64,000 nt of DNA from Paenalicyclobacillus macrosporangiidus (GCF_900116805.1 NZ_FPBV01000006.1:1-64000); one strand, 5' to 3'; counted from the first letter of the stretch, positions 35,514-47,029 are shown. Translations and numbers: made by a program. Notes: generated by a model not told the origin, from the sequence alone.

Positions 35514-36143
35514 ATGAAAGGCATCCTGGGGCGCAAGCTGGGCATGACCCAGGTGTTCGACGAAGACGGTGCCGTGATTCCGGTCACCGTGATCGAAGCA
35601 GGCCCCTGCGTGGTATTGCAAAAGAAGCAGGTGTCCACGGATGGCTACGATGCCATTCAGTTGGGCTTTGCGGACAAAAAGCCGAACCGGGCGACGAAAC
35701 CCGAACAGGGTCACGCCAAGAAGGCGAACACGGCGCCGAAGCGCTATGTGCGCGAGCTGCGCGGTGTGAATGTGGATGAGTATGAAGTCGGGCAGCAGTT
35801 GGGTCCGGATGTGTTTGCCCCTGGCGAGTTCGTCGACGTCATCGGCACGTCGAAGGGCAAGGGGTACGCAGGCCCCATCAAACGCCACAACCAGGCGCGC
35901 GGCCCGATGTCGCACGGCTCGAAGTATCACCGCGGTGTGGGGTCGCTGGGTTCCATCGCGCCGAACCGCGTCTTCAAGGGTCAGACGATGGCGGGCCGCA
36001 TGGGCGGCGAGCGGTGCACGGTCCAGAACCTGCAGGTCGTCCGCGTGGACACGGAGCGGAACCTGCTGCTCATCAAGGGATCGGTTCCCGGGCCGCGCAA
36101 CTCGTTTGTGACGGTGCGGGCCGCGAAGAAACGGACGAAGTGA
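35514..36143 (+). CDS. rplC: 50S ribosomal protein L3
   Basis: Early-assembly 23S protein of 209 residues whose loop reaches the peptidyl-transferase centre. [15 protein letters not shown] opens the protein, and [18 protein letters not shown] with [17 protein letters not shown] form the conserved extension. ATG 35514 follows GAGGAGGTG. The upstream in-frame ATG (35481) has no ribosome binding site. Confidence 0.98.
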   Translation: MKGILGRKLGMTQVFDEDGAVIPVTVIEAGPCVVLQKKQVSTDGYDAIQLGFADKKPNRATKPEQGHAKKANTAPKRYVRELRGVNVDEYEVGQQLGPDVFAPGEFVDVIGTSKGKGYAGPIKRHNQARGPMSHGSKYHRGVGSLGSIAPNRVFKGQTMAGRMGGERCTVQNLQVVRVDTERNLLLIKGSVPGPRNSFVTVRAAKKRTK

Positions 36144-36171
36144 CCGAGACGGTTGGAAAGGAGGCAGACGG

Positions 36172-36792
36172 ATGCCGAAAGTAGCGGTTTACAACATGGA
36201 CGGAGCGCAGGTCGGCGAGATTGAGCTGGATGAACGGCTGTTCGCGGCGCCGGTCCGTCCGGACCTGATGCATCAGGTGGTGTTGTCGTACCTGGCGAAC
36301 CAGCGCCGCGGCACGCACAAGGTCAAGGGCCGGTCGGAGGTCCGGGGCGGCGGGCGCAAGCCGTGGCGCCAGAAGGGCACCGGCCGTGCGCGGCAGGGCA
36401 GCATTCGCGCGCCGCAGTGGAAGGGTGGCGGTGTCGTGTTTGGCCCGAAACCGCGCAGCTACGGGTTCCGCGTACCCAAGAAGGTGCGGCGTCAGGCGTT
36501 GTACAGTGCACTGACCTCGAAGGTGGACGGCGGCAAGCTGATTGTGCTGGATGAGCTGCGGGTCCCCGAGATCAAGACGAAGCCGATGGCGGCGATGCTG
36601 CGCCGTTTGAATCTGGAGAAGGCGCTCATTGTGGATGCCGAGAAGCAGCAGAACGCCGAGCTTTCGTTGCGCAACATTCCGGGCGTGACGTACGTCCCGG
36701 CCAACGCCGTGAACGTCTACGAAATCCTCCGGCATGACCACCTGGTCCTCACGCGCGATGCGGTGGCCAAGGTACAGGAGGTGTTCGCGTAA
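36172..36792 (+). CDS. rplD: 50S ribosomal protein L4
   Basis: 23S protein of 206 residues; its extended loop ([18 protein letters not shown], about 60-80) lines the exit tunnel and is a site of macrolide resistance; the sequence looks wild type. ATG 36172 follows GGAAAGGAGG. In other bacteria L4 represses the S10 operon. The stop overlaps the rplW start (TAATG). Confidence 0.98.
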   Translation: MPKVAVYNMDGAQVGEIELDERLFAAPVRPDLMHQVVLSYLANQRRGTHKVKGRSEVRGGGRKPWRQKGTGRARQGSIRAPQWKGGGVVFGPKPRSYGFRVPKKVRRQALYSALTSKVDGGKLIVLDELRVPEIKTKPMAAMLRRLNLEKALIVDAEKQQNAELSLRNIPGVTYVPANAVNVYEILRHDHLVLTRDAVAKVQEVFA

Positions 36793-37076
36793 TGGATCCG
36801 CGCGATCTCATCAAGCGTCCCATCATCACGGAGCGTTCGACCGAGCTCATGGAAGAACGTAAGTACGTGTTCGAGGTGGACCGCAGGGCCAACAAGACGG
36901 AGATCCGGCAGGCGATTGAGAAGCTGTTCGGCGTCAAGGTGGAGCAGGTCAACACCATGCGCGTGCCGGGCAAGCAGAAGCGGGTCGGACGGTTTGTCGG
37001 CCGCACGCCGGAACGCAAGAAGGCCATCGTGAAGTTGACGGAGGACTCCAAGCCGATCGAGCTGTTCAACAGCTGA
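36792..37076 (+). CDS. rplW: 50S ribosomal protein L23
   Basis: Tunnel-exit protein of 94 residues, docking site for trigger factor and signal recognition particle. [16 protein letters not shown] and [18 protein letters not shown] are the conserved parts. ATG 36792 shares one base with the rplD stop, so translation is likely coupled. Confidence 0.98.
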   Translation: MDPRDLIKRPIITERSTELMEERKYVFEVDRRANKTEIRQAIEKLFGVKVEQVNTMRVPGKQKRVGRFVGRTPERKKAIVKLTEDSKPIELFNS

Positions 37077-37113
37077 TCCTGTACGGTCATCGCAGCAAAA
37101 GGAGGTTATCCCG

Positions 37114-37944
37114 GTGAGCATCAAAAAATACCGCCCGACCTCCCCGGGGCGCCGGTTCATGTCGGTCTCCACGTTCGAGGAGATCACGACGGACGAACCG
37201 GAGAAGTCGCTGCTTGAACCGCTGCCGAAGCGGGCGGGCCGCAACCATCAGGGGAAGATCACGGTCCGCCACCGGGGCGGCGGACACAAGCGGATGTACC
37301 GCATCATCGATTTCAAGCGCAACAAAGACGGCGTGCCGGCCAAGGTCGCGACCATTGAATACGACCCGAACCGCTCGGCGCGCATCGCGCTGCTGTTCTA
37401 CGCGGACGGGGAGAAGCGCTACATCATCGCGCCGCTCGGTCTGAAGGTCGGCGACGTGGTGATGTCCGGTCCGGACGCCGACATCCGCCCGGGCAACGCG
37501 TTGCCCTTGGCGAACATCCCGGTCGGTACGGTGATCCACAACATCGAGCTGAAGCCGGGCAAGGGCGGCCAGCTGGCCCGTGCGGCGGGCGCCGCCGCGC
37601 AGGTCATGGCGAAGGAAGGCGACTACGCGACCATCCGGCTCGGTTCCGGAGAGATGCGGTTGGTGCGCCTGGAGTGCCGCGCCACCGTGGGCCAGGTGGG
37701 CAACCTGGATCACGAGAACATCAACCTCGGCAAGGCGGGACGATCCCGCTGGCTCGGCCGTCGCCCGACGGTTCGCGGTGTCGTCATGAACCCGGTGGAC
37801 CACCCGCACGGCGGTGGCGAAGGTCGCGCACCGGTCGGCCGCAAGTCGCCGATGTCGCCGTGGGGCAAGCCGACGTTGGGCAAGAAGACGCGCAAACGGA
37901 ATCACCCCACCGACAAGTACATCGTCCGCCGGCGCAAGAAGTGA
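37114..37944 (+). CDS. rplB: 50S ribosomal protein L2
   Basis: Subunit-bridge protein of 276 residues essential for subunit joining and peptidyl transfer. [18 protein letters not shown] near the start and the C-terminal [16 protein letters not shown] with its critical histidine are intact. GTG 37114 follows AAAGGAGG. A 113-base GC-rich gap with small hairpins separates it from rpsS. Confidence 0.98.
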   Translation: MSIKKYRPTSPGRRFMSVSTFEEITTDEPEKSLLEPLPKRAGRNHQGKITVRHRGGGHKRMYRIIDFKRNKDGVPAKVATIEYDPNRSARIALLFYADGEKRYIIAPLGLKVGDVVMSGPDADIRPGNALPLANIPVGTVIHNIELKPGKGGQLARAAGAAAQVMAKEGDYATIRLGSGEMRLVRLECRATVGQVGNLDHENINLGKAGRSRWLGRRPTVRGVVMNPVDHPHGGGEGRAPVGRKSPMSPWGKPTLGKKTRKRNHPTDKYIVRRRKK

Positions 37945-38057
37945 CACGCCGGGCGAGGACGCGCGATACCGGTGTCTGCCCCGCTCGGGCGGGTGGGCCC
38001 GGGCGGCGGCGGGCCATGGCACTGGGGGCAACACGATTGGGGAAGGAGGTTTTCTGA

Positions 38058-38339
38058 ATGGGCCGTTCCTTGAAGAAAGGGCCGTTTTGCGACAGCTACC
38101 TGTTGAAAAAGGTGGAGGCCTTGAACAAGACGGGCGAGAAGCGGGTCATCAAGACCTGGTCCCGCCGTTCGACGATTTTCCCACAGTTCGTCGGTCACAC
38201 GTTCGCCGTGCACGACGGGCGCAAGCACGTTCCGGTGTATGTGACGGAAGACATGGTCGGTCACAAGCTGGGTGAGTTCGCCCCGACGCGGACGTTCAAG
38301 GGCCACGCCGGAGACGAGAAGGCGTCCCGGGCTCGCTGA
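38058..38339 (+). CDS. rpsS: 30S ribosomal protein S19
   Basis: 30S head protein of 93 residues, in contact with S13 and the A-site t[23 protein letters not shown] and [16 protein letters not shown] are conserved. ATG 38058 follows GGAAGGAGG at 8 bases. Confidence 0.98.
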   Translation: MGRSLKKGPFCDSYLLKKVEALNKTGEKRVIKTWSRRSTIFPQFVGHTFAVHDGRKHVPVYVTEDMVGHKLGEFAPTRTFKGHAGDEKASRAR

Positions 38340-38367
38340 TGGAGTCAGCTAGGAAGGAGGGGTTCCG

Positions 38368-38709
38368 ATGGCAGCGACGGAGACACGCGCACGCGCCAAG
38401 TACATCCGCATCGCGCCGCGCAAGGTGCGCTTGGTGGTGGACCTGATCCGCGGCAAGCGGATTCAGGAGGCGTTCGCGATTCTGAAGATGACCCCGCGCG
38501 GAGCGTCCCCGGTGGTGGACAAGGTGCTTCGATCCGCGGTGGCCAACGCCCAGAACAACCACAACATGGACGTCAATCGCCTGTACGTGAAGGAGATCTG
38601 GGTGGATCCGGGTCCGACCTTGAAACGCTACCATCCCCGTGCACAGGGGCGCGCGTACAGCATCATGAAACGGACGAGCCACATCACCGTCGTCGTGGCG
38701 GAAAAGTAA
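38368..38709 (+). CDS. rplV: 50S ribosomal protein L22
   Basis: 113-residue protein with a long hairpin lining the exit tunnel next to L4. [18 protein letters not shown] and the C-terminal hairpin [17 protein letters not shown] are conserved with no insertion in the macrolide-resistance loop. ATG 38368 follows GGAAGGAGGGG. Confidence 0.98.
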   Translation: MAATETRARAKYIRIAPRKVRLVVDLIRGKRIQEAFAILKMTPRGASPVVDKVLRSAVANAQNNHNMDVNRLYVKEIWVDPGPTLKRYHPRAQGRAYSIMKRTSHITVVVAEK

Positions 38710-38725
38710 GGAGGGATGAAGCCGC

Positions 38726-39391
38726 ATGGGTCAAAAGGTCAATCCGGTCGGTCTTCGGATCGGCATCATCCGCGATTGGGAATCCCGTTGGTATGCGGAC
38801 AAGAAGAACTATCAGGACCTGCTGCATGAGGACCTGCGCATCCGCGATTTCATCTTCAAACGGCTGAAGGATGCGGCGGTGGCGTCGGTCGACATCGAAC
38901 GGGCGGCCAACCGCATCCACATCATCATCAATACCGCGAAGCCGGGCATGGTGATTGGCAAGGGCGGCCAGGAGGTCGACGCGCTGCGCAACCAGTTGAG
39001 CGCTTTGACCGGCAAGCGGGTGCACATCTCCATCTCGGAGATCAAGCAGCCCGATCTGTCCGCGCAGTTGGTGGCAGAGAACATCGCAAGCCAGTTGGAG
39101 CGCCGTGTGTCGTTCCGCCGCGCGATGAAGCAGGCGATTCAGCGCACGATGCGTGCGGGCGCCAAGGGGATCCGCGTGAAGGTGTCCGGGCGTCTCGGTG
39201 GTGCGGAAATCGCGCGTACGGAAGGGTATGCAGAGGGGACGGTGCCGCTGCACACGCTGCGAGCGGACGTGGATTACGCCCTGGCGGAGGCGCACACGAC
39301 CTACGGGCGCATCGGCGTGAAGGTGTGGATCTACCGCGGCGAGGTGCTGCCGCAGCGGTCTCGGAAGGGCGCTGAGGAAGGAGGTAAATAA
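38726..39391 (+). CDS. rpsC: 30S ribosomal protein S3
   Basis: mRNA-entry protein of 221 residues with an N-terminal KH domain ([15 protein letters not shown] motif near 73-87) and a C-terminal domain with [12 protein letters not shown]. With S4 and S5 it forms the ribosomal helicase. ATG 38726 follows AAGGAGGGATG. 16 bases separate it from rplV and 3 from rplP. Confidence 0.98.
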   Translation: MGQKVNPVGLRIGIIRDWESRWYADKKNYQDLLHEDLRIRDFIFKRLKDAAVASVDIERAANRIHIIINTAKPGMVIGKGGQEVDALRNQLSALTGKRVHISISEIKQPDLSAQLVAENIASQLERRVSFRRAMKQAIQRTMRAGAKGIRVKVSGRLGGAEIARTEGYAEGTVPLHTLRADVDYALAEAHTTYGRIGVKVWIYRGEVLPQRSRKGAEEGGK

Positions 39392-39394
39392 ACC

Positions 39395-39829
39395 ATGTTG
39401 ATGCCGAAGCGGGTCAAGCATCGCAAGGAGCACCGGGGACGGATGAAGGGGATGTCCAAAGGTGGCAACGAGATCACCTTTGGCGAATACGGTTTGCAGG
39501 CCCTGGAACCCGCATGGGTGACGAACCGCCAGATTGAGGCGGCGCGTATCGCGATGACGCGTTACATCCGCCGCGGCGGCAAGGTGTGGATCAAGATCTT
39601 CCCGAGCAAACCTGTGACCCAGAAGCCGGCCGAGACGCGCATGGGCAGCGGCAAGGGCTCTCCGGAGAAGTGGGTCGCCGTGGTCAAGCCGGGCCGGATC
39701 CTGTTCGAGTTGGCGGGCGTGTCGGAGGAAGTCGCGCGCGAGGCGATGCGGCTGGCCGCGCACAAGCTGCCGATCAAGACGAAGTTCGTACGTCGGGATG
39801 AAGTGGGTGGTGAGGCTGATGAAAGCTAA
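39395..39829 (+). CDS. rplP: 50S ribosomal protein L16
   Basis: 144-residue protein at the A-site tRNA elbow, needed late in 50S assembly. [19 protein letters not shown] and [17 protein letters not shown] are conserved. ATG 39395 follows AAGGAGGTAAATAAACC; ATG 39401 is an alternative. Its 3' end overlaps rpmC by 11 bases. Confidence 0.97.
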   Translation: MLMPKRVKHRKEHRGRMKGMSKGGNEITFGEYGLQALEPAWVTNRQIEAARIAMTRYIRRGGKVWIKIFPSKPVTQKPAETRMGSGKGSPEKWVAVVKPGRILFELAGVSEEVAREAMRLAAHKLPIKTKFVRRDEVGGEADES

Positions 39830-40016
39830 CGAACTGCGCAGCCTGACGACCGAGGAGATCCAGAACCGCATCGAGCAGCTGAAGGATGAGCTGTTCAACC
39901 TCCGGTTCCAGTTGGCGACCGGGCAGTTGGAGAACCCGATGCGGATCCGCCAAGTGCGCAAGGACATCGCGCGCGCGAAGACGATTCTCAAGCAGCGCGA
40001 GCTCGGAATCGGCTGA
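39819..40016 (+). CDS. rpmC: 50S ribosomal protein L29
   Basis: Helical-hairpin protein of 65 residues at the tunnel exit next to L23. [18 protein letters not shown] is the family start, which sets ATG 39819 behind GGTGAGG; an in-frame ATG at 39798 lies deeper inside rplP and is less likely. Overlap with rplP suggests coupling. Confidence 0.96.
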   Translation: MKANELRSLTTEEIQNRIEQLKDELFNLRFQLATGQLENPMRIRQVRKDIARAKTILKQRELGIG

Positions 40017-40032
40017 GAGGGGGGTTGCGAAG

Positions 40033-40293
40033 GTGGAACGGAACGAACGCAAGGTGCTCGTCGGCAAGGTCGTCAGCGACAAGATGGACAAAACCATCGT
40101 CGTGGCGGTTGAGGAGCACGTCAAGCACCGGCTGTACGGGAAGACCATGCGCCGGACGAAGAAGTTCAAGGCTCACGACGAGCGCAACGAGGCGAAGGTC
40201 GGAGACGTCGTGCGCATCATGGAGACGCGCCCGCTGAGCAAGGAGAAGCGTTGGCGTCTGGTCGAGATCATCGAGAAGGCGGTCGTGGTCTGA
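40033..40293 (+). CDS. rpsQ: 30S ribosomal protein S17
   Basis: 86-residue OB-fold protein that binds 16S rRNA early in assembly. [15 protein letters not shown] and [20 protein letters not shown] are conserved. GTG 40033 gives the family start MERNERKV and lies about 9 bases after GAGAGGGGGG. Confidence 0.96.
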   Translation: MERNERKVLVGKVVSDKMDKTIVVAVEEHVKHRLYGKTMRRTKKFKAHDERNEAKVGDVVRIMETRPLSKEKRWRLVEIIEKAVVV

Positions 40294-40334
40294 CCTGGCG
40301 GAGATCGGACGTGTAGAGAAAGGAGGCCACTCCC

Positions 40335-40703
40335 GTGATTCAACCGCAAACAAGGCTGGTCGTCGCCGACAACACGGGCGCGAAGGAGATCATGTGCTTC
40401 CGCGTGTTGGGCGGTTCCAACCGCAAGACGGCCAACATCGGAGACATCATCGTCGCTTCCGTCAAAAGTGCAACACCCGGCGGCGTTGTCAAAAAGGGCG
40501 ATGTGGTGAAGGCGGTGATCGTGCGCAGTAAGCGGGGTCTGCGCCGGCCGGACGGGTCGTACATCCGGTTTGACGAGAACGCGGCCGTCATCATCCGCGA
40601 GGACAAGAGCCCGCGCGGCACGCGCATTTTCGGCCCCGTGGCGCGCGAGTTGCGCGACCGGGACTTCATGAAGATCATTTCGCTCGCCCCCGAGGTACTC
40701 TGA
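40335..40703 (+). CDS. rplN: 50S ribosomal protein L14
   Basis: 122-residue protein at the subunit interface (bridge B8), also the RsfS docking site. [19 protein letters not shown] and [18 protein letters not shown] are standard. GTG 40335 follows AAAGGAGG. Length matches the family. Confidence 0.98.
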   Translation: MIQPQTRLVVADNTGAKEIMCFRVLGGSNRKTANIGDIIVASVKSATPGGVVKKGDVVKAVIVRSKRGLRRPDGSYIRFDENAAVIIREDKSPRGTRIFGPVARELRDRDFMKIISLAPEVL

Positions 40704-40736
40704 TCCGGAGGCGGCACTGCGAGGAGGTGTCGGAGC

Positions 40737-41057
40737 GTGCCCAAGCTGCACATCAAGAAAGGCGATAAGGTCGTTGTCATCGCCGGCAAGGACAAGAAGA
40801 AGACCGGCACGGTGCTGGCCGTGTTCCCGAAGGAGCAGCGCGCACTGGTGCAGGGTGTCAATATTGTCAAGCGGCACACGAAGCCAAATCCGGCCAACCC
40901 GGAGGGCGGCATCATCGAGAAGGAGGCGCCGATTCACGTCTCCAACTTGATGCTGGCCGATCCGAAGACGGGGGAGCCGACCCGGATTGGATACAAGTTC
41001 TTGGAGGACGGGACGAAGGTCCGTTACGCGAAAAAGTCTGGCGAAGTGATTGACTAG
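40737..41057 (+). CDS. rplX: 50S ribosomal protein L24
   Basis: Assembly-initiator protein of 106 residues with a KOW motif ([18 protein letters not shown]) near the N-terminus and a hairpin at the tunnel exit. GTG 40737 follows GAGGAGGTG at about 8 bases. Confidence 0.97.
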   Translation: MPKLHIKKGDKVVVIAGKDKKKTGTVLAVFPKEQRALVQGVNIVKRHTKPNPANPEGGIIEKEAPIHVSNLMLADPKTGEPTRIGYKFLEDGTKVRYAKKSGEVID

Positions 41058-41082
41058 TAGCCAGGTGAAAGGAGGAAAGGCT

Positions 41083-41625
41083 GTGTCCCGTTTGGCTGAG
41101 CGGTACCGCAATCAGGTTGTACCCGAGCTGATGAAGAAGTTCAATTACAAGTCCGTGATGCAGGTCCCTCGGATTGAGAAGGTCGTCGTCAACATGGGCC
41201 TCGGCGAGGCGGTGCAGAATCCGAAGGCCATCGACGCGGCGGTGGCGGACCTGACAGCCATCACCGGCCAGAAGCCGGTGGTGACGCGGGCGAAGAAATC
41301 CATCGCGCAGTTCCGGGTGCGCCAGGGCATGCCGATTGGCGTCAAGGTGACCCTGCGCGGGGAGCGGATGTTCCACTTCCTCGACAAGTTGATGAACATC
41401 GCCCTGCCGCGGGTGCGCGACTTCCGCGGGGTTTCGCCGAAGGCGTTTGACGGCCGCGGAAACTACACCCTGGGCCTGCGCGAGCAGTTGATTTTCCCGG
41501 AGATCGACTACGACAAGGTCGACAAGATCCGCGGGATGGAAGTGGTCGTCGTCACCACGGCGGACACGGACGAAGAGGCGCGTGAGCTGTTGACCTTGAT
41601 GGGAATGCCGTTCCGGCACGCGTAA
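41083..41625 (+). CDS. rplE: 50S ribosomal protein L5
   Basis: 180-residue protein binding 5S rRNA, forming bridge B1b with S13. [29 protein letters not shown] and [18 protein letters not shown] are conserved. GTG 41083 is 7 bases after AAAGGAGG; the frame is open upstream over the rplX stop but that part has no similarity. Confidence 0.97.
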   Translation: MSRLAERYRNQVVPELMKKFNYKSVMQVPRIEKVVVNMGLGEAVQNPKAIDAAVADLTAITGQKPVVTRAKKSIAQFRVRQGMPIGVKVTLRGERMFHFLDKLMNIALPRVRDFRGVSPKAFDGRGNYTLGLREQLIFPEIDYDKVDKIRGMEVVVVTTADTDEEARELLTLMGMPFRHA

Positions 41626-41657
41626 GCGAGCCACTCGTTGGACGAGGGGGGATAAGC

Positions 41658-41843
41658 GTGGCCAAGAAGTCGTTGATCGTCAAGGCGTCTCGGAAGCCGA
41701 AGTTCAGCACCCGCGCGTATACGCGCTGCCGCATCTGCGGGCGGCCCCATTCCGTGCTGCGCAAGTTCGGCATCTGCCGCATCTGCTTCCGCAACCTGGC
41801 GTACAAGGGCCAGTTGCCGGGCGTGAAAAAGGCGAGTTGGTAA
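41658..41843 (+). CDS. rpsZ: 30S ribosomal protein S14, zinc-binding type Z
   Basis: 61-residue S14 of the short, zinc-dependent class with CRIC...CRIC ligands at C24, C27, C40 and C43. It lies in the spc operon as in Bacillus. GTG 41658 follows GAGGGGGGATAAGC. A zinc-free long paralogue may exist elsewhere but is not in the window. Confidence 0.98.
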   Translation: MAKKSLIVKASRKPKFSTRAYTRCRICGRPHSVLRKFGICRICFRNLAYKGQLPGVKKASW

Positions 41844-41876
41844 TTCAGGTTTCGGACGGAAGGAGGTTTCTGACAC

Positions 41877-42275
41877 ATGACCATGACAGACCCGATTGCT
41901 GACATGCTGACCCGGATCCGCAACGCCAACCTGGTGGGTCACGACAAGGTCGAGATCCCTGGGTCGAAGATGAAGCGGGCCATCGCGGAGATCCTGAAGC
42001 GCGAAGGGTTCATCCGGGACGCGGAGTTCATCCCCGACGACAAGCAGGGGATCATCCGCGTGTTCCTGAAGTACGGCAAGGGTCAGGAGCGCGTGATCAC
42101 CGGGCTGAAGCGGATCAGCAAGCCGGGCCTGCGGGTGTATGTCGATCACGAGAACATCCCGCGGGTGCTCGGCGGTCTGGGAATCGCCATCCTATCGACG
42201 TCGAAGGGCGTCATGACGGATAAGGAAGCGCGTAAGCTGGGCGTGGGCGGAGAGGTCATCTGCTACGTCTGGTAA
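41877..42275 (+). CDS. rpsH: 30S ribosomal protein S8
   Basis: 132-residue 16S central-domain protein and, in E. coli, the translational repressor of the spc operon. [16 protein letters not shown] and the C-terminal [14 protein letters not shown] are conserved. ATG 41877 follows AAGGAGG at about 10 bases; ATG 41883 is an in-frame alternative. Confidence 0.98.
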   Translation: MTMTDPIADMLTRIRNANLVGHDKVEIPGSKMKRAIAEILKREGFIRDAEFIPDDKQGIIRVFLKYGKGQERVITGLKRISKPGLRVYVDHENIPRVLGGLGIAILSTSKGVMTDKEARKLGVGGEVICYVW

Positions 42276-42302
42276 CAGGCGGGTTCGAATGGAGGTGTGC
42301 GC

Positions 42303-42842
42303 ATGTCCCGCATTGGTAAGAAGCCGATCCCGATCCCGGCCGGGGTGGAGGTCCGCCAGGAAGGCAACGTGCTGACGGTCAAAGGGCCGAAAGGCACACT
42401 CACGCGGACGCTGCACCCGGATATGAAGGTGACTGTCGACGGGCAGCAGATCGTGGTGGAGCGCCCGAGTGACGAGAAGCTGCACCGCAGCCTTCACGGC
42501 ACGACCCGCAGCGTGATCGCGAACATGGTGGAGGGCGTTACGAACGGATTCAGCAAGAGCTTGGAGCTCGTCGGCGTGGGGTACCGCGCGACGAAGTCCG
42601 GTAACACGGTGACGCTGTCCCTCGGGTTTTCGCATCCGGTGGTGCTGACGCCGGACGAGGGCATTGAGATTGAGGTCCCGGCGGCGAACCGCCTGGTGAT
42701 CAAGGGCATCGACAAAGAAAAGGTCGGCATCTACGCAGCCAAGGTTCGCGCCATCCGCAAGCCGGAGCCGTACAAGGGCAAGGGCATCCGGTACGTGGAC
42801 GAGGTCGTGCGGCGCAAGGTCGGCAAGACCGGCAAGAAGTAA
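42303..42842 (+). CDS. rplF: 50S ribosomal protein L6
   Basis: 179-residue protein near the sarcin-ricin loop, with two similar domains. [15 protein letters not shown] and the C-terminal [20 protein letters not shown] are conserved. ATG 42303 is 6-7 bases after GGAGGTG; GTG 42297 overlaps the ribosome binding site. Confidence 0.97.
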   Translation: MSRIGKKPIPIPAGVEVRQEGNVLTVKGPKGTLTRTLHPDMKVTVDGQQIVVERPSDEKLHRSLHGTTRSVIANMVEGVTNGFSKSLELVGVGYRATKSGNTVTLSLGFSHPVVLTPDEGIEIEVPAANRLVIKGIDKEKVGIYAAKVRAIRKPEPYKGKGIRYVDEVVRRKVGKTGKK

Positions 42843-42872
42843 TCTGGCAGCGTGAGAAGGGAGTGACCCGGG

Positions 42873-43241
42873 ATGATCAACAAGGAAGACCGCAACCTGG
42901 CCCGGAAGCGCCGGCACCTGCGCGTGCGCAAGCGCATCGAGGGCACCCCGGCGCGCCCGCGGTTGAACGTGTACCGTTCGAACAAGCACATCTACGCGCA
43001 GGTGATTGACGACGAGCACGGACACACCTTGGTCAGCGCTTCGACGCTCGACAAGGAGCTGCGCGGCGAGGTGGAGAACGGGGCCACGGTGGAGGCCGCG
43101 CGCAAGGTGGGCGAACTGGTGGCGAAGCGGGCGCTGGAGAAAGGCGTGAAGACGGTCGTCTTTGACCGCGGCGGCTATCTGTACCACGGGCGCGTGCGGG
43201 CGTTGGCAGACGCGGCGCGCGAAGCCGGACTTGAATTCTGA
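42873..43241 (+). CDS. rplR: 50S ribosomal protein L18
   Basis: 122-residue 5S rRNA-binding protein of the central protuberance. [20 protein letters not shown] and [20 protein letters not shown] are conserved. ATG 42873 follows GAAGGGAGTGA. Lies between rplF and rpsE as in all Firmicutes. Confidence 0.98.
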   Translation: MINKEDRNLARKRRHLRVRKRIEGTPARPRLNVYRSNKHIYAQVIDDEHGHTLVSASTLDKELRGEVENGATVEAARKVGELVAKRALEKGVKTVVFDRGGYLYHGRVRALADAAREAGLEF

Positions 43242-43261
43242 ACGGAAAGGATGGTGTCTCT

Positions 43262-43759
43262 GTGCGCATTGATCCGAACCAACTGGAGCTGTCGGAGAAA
43301 GTCGTCTCCGTGAACCGCGTTGCGAAGGTCGTGCAGGGAGGGCGGCGGTTCTCCTTCTCCGCGCTGGTGGTCGTCGGCGACGGCAACGGCTACGTCGGGG
43401 CGGGCCTCGGCAAGGCGGCGGAGGTTCCGGACGCGATTCGCAAGGGCATCGAGGACGCGAAGAAGCATCTGATTCACGTACCGATGAAACGGACCACGAT
43501 TCCGCATGAAGTGCTCGGCCACTTCGGCGCAGGCAAGGTCCTTCTGAAGCCGGCGCCGGCAGGTTCCGGCGTCATTGCGGGCGGCCCGGTCCGCGCGGTG
43601 CTCGAACTGGCGGGCATCAAGGACATCGCGACCAAGTCGCTCGGTTCCAACAATCCCATCAACATGGTGCACGCGACCATCGACGCGCTGAAGCAGCTCA
43701 AGCGCGCGGAGGAAGTGGCGCGTTTGCGCGGCAAGACCGTTGAGGAACTGCTCGGTTAG
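43262..43759 (+). CDS. rpsE: 30S ribosomal protein S5
   Basis: 165-residue protein at the mRNA entry, with S3 and S4, and a site for spectinomycin resistance. The N-terminal loop [20 protein letters not shown] is wild type. A second domain carries [23 protein letters not shown] 43262 follows GAAAGGATG. Confidence 0.98.
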   Translation: MRIDPNQLELSEKVVSVNRVAKVVQGGRRFSFSALVVVGDGNGYVGAGLGKAAEVPDAIRKGIEDAKKHLIHVPMKRTTIPHEVLGHFGAGKVLLKPAPAGSGVIAGGPVRAVLELAGIKDIATKSLGSNNPINMVHATIDALKQLKRAEEVARLRGKTVEELLG

Positions 43760-43770
43760 GAGGGCTGACG

Positions 43771-43962
43771 ATGGCGCAGAAGTTGGCGATCACGCTGGTG
43801 CACAGTCCCGTCGGACGCCCGGAGAAGCAGCGCAGGACCGCGGTGGCGCTCGGCTTGCGCAAGATGCATCAGACGGTGGTGCATGAAGATACCCCGGTGA
43901 TCCGCGGGATGGTCAACCGGATCAAGCACTTGGTCGACGTCAAGGTCGTCGACGGGGAGTAA
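43771..43962 (+). CDS. rpmD: 50S ribosomal protein L30
   Basis: 63-residue 23S-binding protein. The motif [20 protein letters not shown] and the C-terminal VRGM-like segment [14 protein letters not shown] are typical. ATG 43771 follows AGGAGGGCTG; 11 bases separate it from rpsE. Confidence 0.97.
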   Translation: MAQKLAITLVHSPVGRPEKQRRTAVALGLRKMHQTVVHEDTPVIRGMVNRIKHLVDVKVVDGE

Positions 43963-43981
43963 TTCAGAGGGGGTGTCGAGT

Positions 43982-44425
43982 GTGCAGATTCACGAGCTGA
44001 AGTCTCCGGAAGGCGCTCGCCGCGGACGCAAACGCGTCGGCCGTGGCACGAGCTCAGGTCACGGAAAGACGTCCACCCGCGGCCAGAAGGGCCAGTGGGC
44101 GCGCTCGGGCGGCGGTGTGCGGCCCGGATTCGAAGGCGGTCAGACGCCGTTGTTCCGCCGCATTCCGAAGCGCGGATTCAGCAATGCCCGGTTCACCAAG
44201 GAGTATGCGATTGTCAACGTCGAACAGCTCAACGACTTTCCGGAGGGCACGGTGGTCACGCCGGAACTGCTGCTCGAGCGCCGGCTGGTCCGGGAGTTGC
44301 TGGACGGCGTGAAGGTGCTCGGCAATGGCGACCTCAACGTCAAGTTGACGGTGCGTGCGCACGCGTACTCCGGTTCGGCGAAGGAGAAGATCGAGGCGGC
44401 CGGCGGCACCGCCGAGGTGATCTAA
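43982..44425 (+). CDS. rplO: 50S ribosomal protein L15
   Basis: 147-residue late-assembly 23S protein. The basic Gly-rich N-terminus ([20 protein letters not shown]) threads into rRNA. GTG 43982 gives the family start MQIHELK and lies about 9 bases after GAGGGGGTG; GTG 43973 is possible. secY starts immediately after the stop. Confidence 0.96.
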   Translation: MQIHELKSPEGARRGRKRVGRGTSSGHGKTSTRGQKGQWARSGGGVRPGFEGGQTPLFRRIPKRGFSNARFTKEYAIVNVEQLNDFPEGTVVTPELLLERRLVRELLDGVKVLGNGDLNVKLTVRAHAYSGSAKEKIEAAGGTAEVI

Positions 44426-45709
44426 GTGCTCACGACCATTGCCAATCTATGGCGCCTGAAGCACTTGCGCAAACGGATCCTGTTCACCTTGATGGTGATT
44501 GCCGTCTACCGCATCGGGACGTATATCCCGGTGCCCGGGATCAACGTGCAGGCGCTGATGGCCGGCCAGGGCAGCAACGCGCTGTTCGACCTGTTGAACA
44601 TGTTTTCCGGCGGCGCGTTTTACCGCTTTTCCATCTTTGCGATGAGTGTGATGCCGTACATCACGGCATCCATCATCGTACAACTCTTGCAAGCCGGGGT
44701 GATTCCCCGGTTTGAGGAATGGCAGAAGGAAGGCGAATCGGGCCGGCGCAAGCTGACCCAGGTGACCCGCTATCTGACGGTGGCCTTCGGGCTGATTCAG
44801 GCGGCGGGGTTCACGTATCAGTTTTCCCGTACGGGTGTGTTGTACAGTAACGACTGGTGGTCGTATGCGTTAATCGTGATCTCCTTGACCGCCGGCGATA
44901 CGCTGTTGATGTGGTTCGGTGAGATGATCACGGAGAAAGGGGTCGGCAACGGCATCTCCGTGCTCATCTTCATCAGCATTATCGCGCGCATCGGGCAGCT
45001 CGGGCAGGAAGTGTACCGGAATTGGTTCTACACGCATCCGGATGAGCTGTTCCTCAACGTCATCAAGGTGGTCCTGCTGATTGCGGGCATCGTCCTGCTG
45101 TTTGCGGTGATTGTGTTCGTGCAGCAGGCGGAACGGCGGATCCCGATTCAGTACGCGAAGCGCGTCGTGGGCCGCACGGTGTACAGCGGACAGCAGACGC
45201 ACATCCCGCTGAAGGTCAACGCCGCCGGCGTGATCCCGGTGATCTTCGCGAGCTCGCTGCTGTTGCTTCCCTACACCGTCGCGACGTATTTCACGACGCA
45301 CGCCTGGGCGCAGGTCGTGTTGCGGTTCTTGTCACCTAACTCCCTGTACTACATCGGGGCAGAAGTGGTGCTGATCATCCTGTTCACGTTCTTCTACACG
45401 CACGTGCAGATCAATCCGCAGCAGTTGGCCGAGCAGCTGCAGAAGCACGCAGGATACATTCCGGGTGTACGCCCCGGGCTGGATACCGAGCGGTACATCA
45501 TCCGCGTGGTCAACCGCATCACGGTGTTTGGCTCGGTATTCCTCGGCATCATCTCGGTGCTGCCGTACCTGCTGTTGTCCGGCGCTGACCTGACTTCGGT
45601 GTACTTCGGCGGGACGTCGCTGTTGATCATCGTCGGGGTCGCGCTGCAGACCCTGCAGCAGATGGAAGGGCAGTTGCTGCAGCGGCACTACAGAGGGTTC
45701 ATCAGGTAA
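44426..45709 (+). CDS. secY: Preprotein translocase subunit SecY
   Basis: Protein-conducting channel, 427 residues with ten transmembrane helices. The plug and lateral-gate regions follow YIPVPGIN near residue 30, and the C-terminal loop has NPQQLAEQLQKHAGYIPGVRPG, contacting SecA and the ribosome. GTG 44426 directly follows the rplO stop; its ribosome binding site GAGGTGA lies in the end of rplO, implying coupling. Confidence 0.98.
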   Translation: MLTTIANLWRLKHLRKRILFTLMVIAVYRIGTYIPVPGINVQALMAGQGSNALFDLLNMFSGGAFYRFSIFAMSVMPYITASIIVQLLQAGVIPRFEEWQKEGESGRRKLTQVTRYLTVAFGLIQAAGFTYQFSRTGVLYSNDWWSYALIVISLTAGDTLLMWFGEMITEKGVGNGISVLIFISIIARIGQLGQEVYRNWFYTHPDELFLNVIKVVLLIAGIVLLFAVIVFVQQAERRIPIQYAKRVVGRTVYSGQQTHIPLKVNAAGVIPVIFASSLLLLPYTVATYFTTHAWAQVVLRFLSPNSLYYIGAEVVLIILFTFFYTHVQINPQQLAEQLQKHAGYIPGVRPGLDTERYIIRVVNRITVFGSVFLGIISVLPYLLLSGADLTSVYFGGTSLLIIVGVALQTLQQMEGQLLQRHYRGFIR

Positions 45710-46384
<675 letters not shown>

Positions 46385-46399
46385 AATTGAGGTGGGGGC

Positions 46400-46738
46400 A
46401 TGTCGAGGTCTTTACCTGAGATAGGGCGTGTCGTGGAGGTCACACGAGGCCGTGACGCCGGTCTGCTGTGCGTCGTCATCGGTCACGTCCCGGATCGGTT
46501 CGTGATTGTGGCTGATGGGGATAAACGCAAGGTCGACAAGGCGAAAAAGAAGAATGTGGCACACGTGCGCACCACGCCGTACATCGCACTCGAAGTGGTG
46601 GAAGAATTGCGGGAACAGGGTAAAGTCACCAATGCACGTCTGCGGCATGCTTTGCGCCGTTACCAGGAGCAGATCGCCGAAGCCGGTGAAGCGGTGAAGG
46701 AAGGGGGCCAGCCAGGTGGCGAAGGACGACGTGATTGA
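46400..46738 (+). CDS. KOW-domain RNA-binding protein, L14e/L6e-like
   Basis: Small basic protein of 112 residues with an N-terminal KOW-type domain ([21 protein letters not shown]) similar to archaeal/eukaryotic L14e and to Bacillus YbzG. Role unknown; likely RNA or ribosome binding. ATG 46400 follows GAGGTGGGGGC. Its 3' end overlaps infA by 23 bases, as usual for this pair. Confidence 0.88.
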   Translation: MSRSLPEIGRVVEVTRGRDAGLLCVVIGHVPDRFVIVADGDKRKVDKAKKKNVAHVRTTPYIALEVVEELREQGKVTNARLRHALRRYQEQIAEAGEAVKEGGQPGGEGRRD

Positions 46739-46934
46739 AGTGGAAGGCACGGTCATCGAACCGTTGCCGAATGCCATGTTTCGGGTCGAACTCGACAACG
46801 GGCATAAGGTGTTGGCGCACGTGTCGGGCAAGATCCGGATGCACTACATCAAAATTCTGCCGGGCGACCGGGTGACGGTGGAATTGTCACCGTACGACCT
46901 GACCCGTGGTAGAATTACGTACCGGTACAAGTAA
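46716..46934 (+). CDS. infA: Translation initiation factor IF-1
   Basis: 72-residue OB-fold protein that blocks the A site during initiation. [21 protein letters not shown] and the C-terminal [15 protein letters not shown] are near-invariant. GTG 46716 follows AAGGGGGCC and overlaps the KOW gene. Confidence 0.98.
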   Translation: MAKDDVIEVEGTVIEPLPNAMFRVELDNGHKVLAHVSGKIRMHYIKILPGDRVTVELSPYDLTRGRITYRYK

Positions 46935-47029
46935 GTGAAACTGGCTTGCACCGGGACAATCCGTTATGATAGCGGAATGAGGAGGTATCGGCATACCGTG
47001 CCGGCCTCCGCATGCGAGGAGGGTTTGCC

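Noticed and set aside
46946-46970. TTGCAC and TATGAT as a promoter for rpmJ
   Set aside because: Only 13 bases separate the hexamers, too short for SigmaA.
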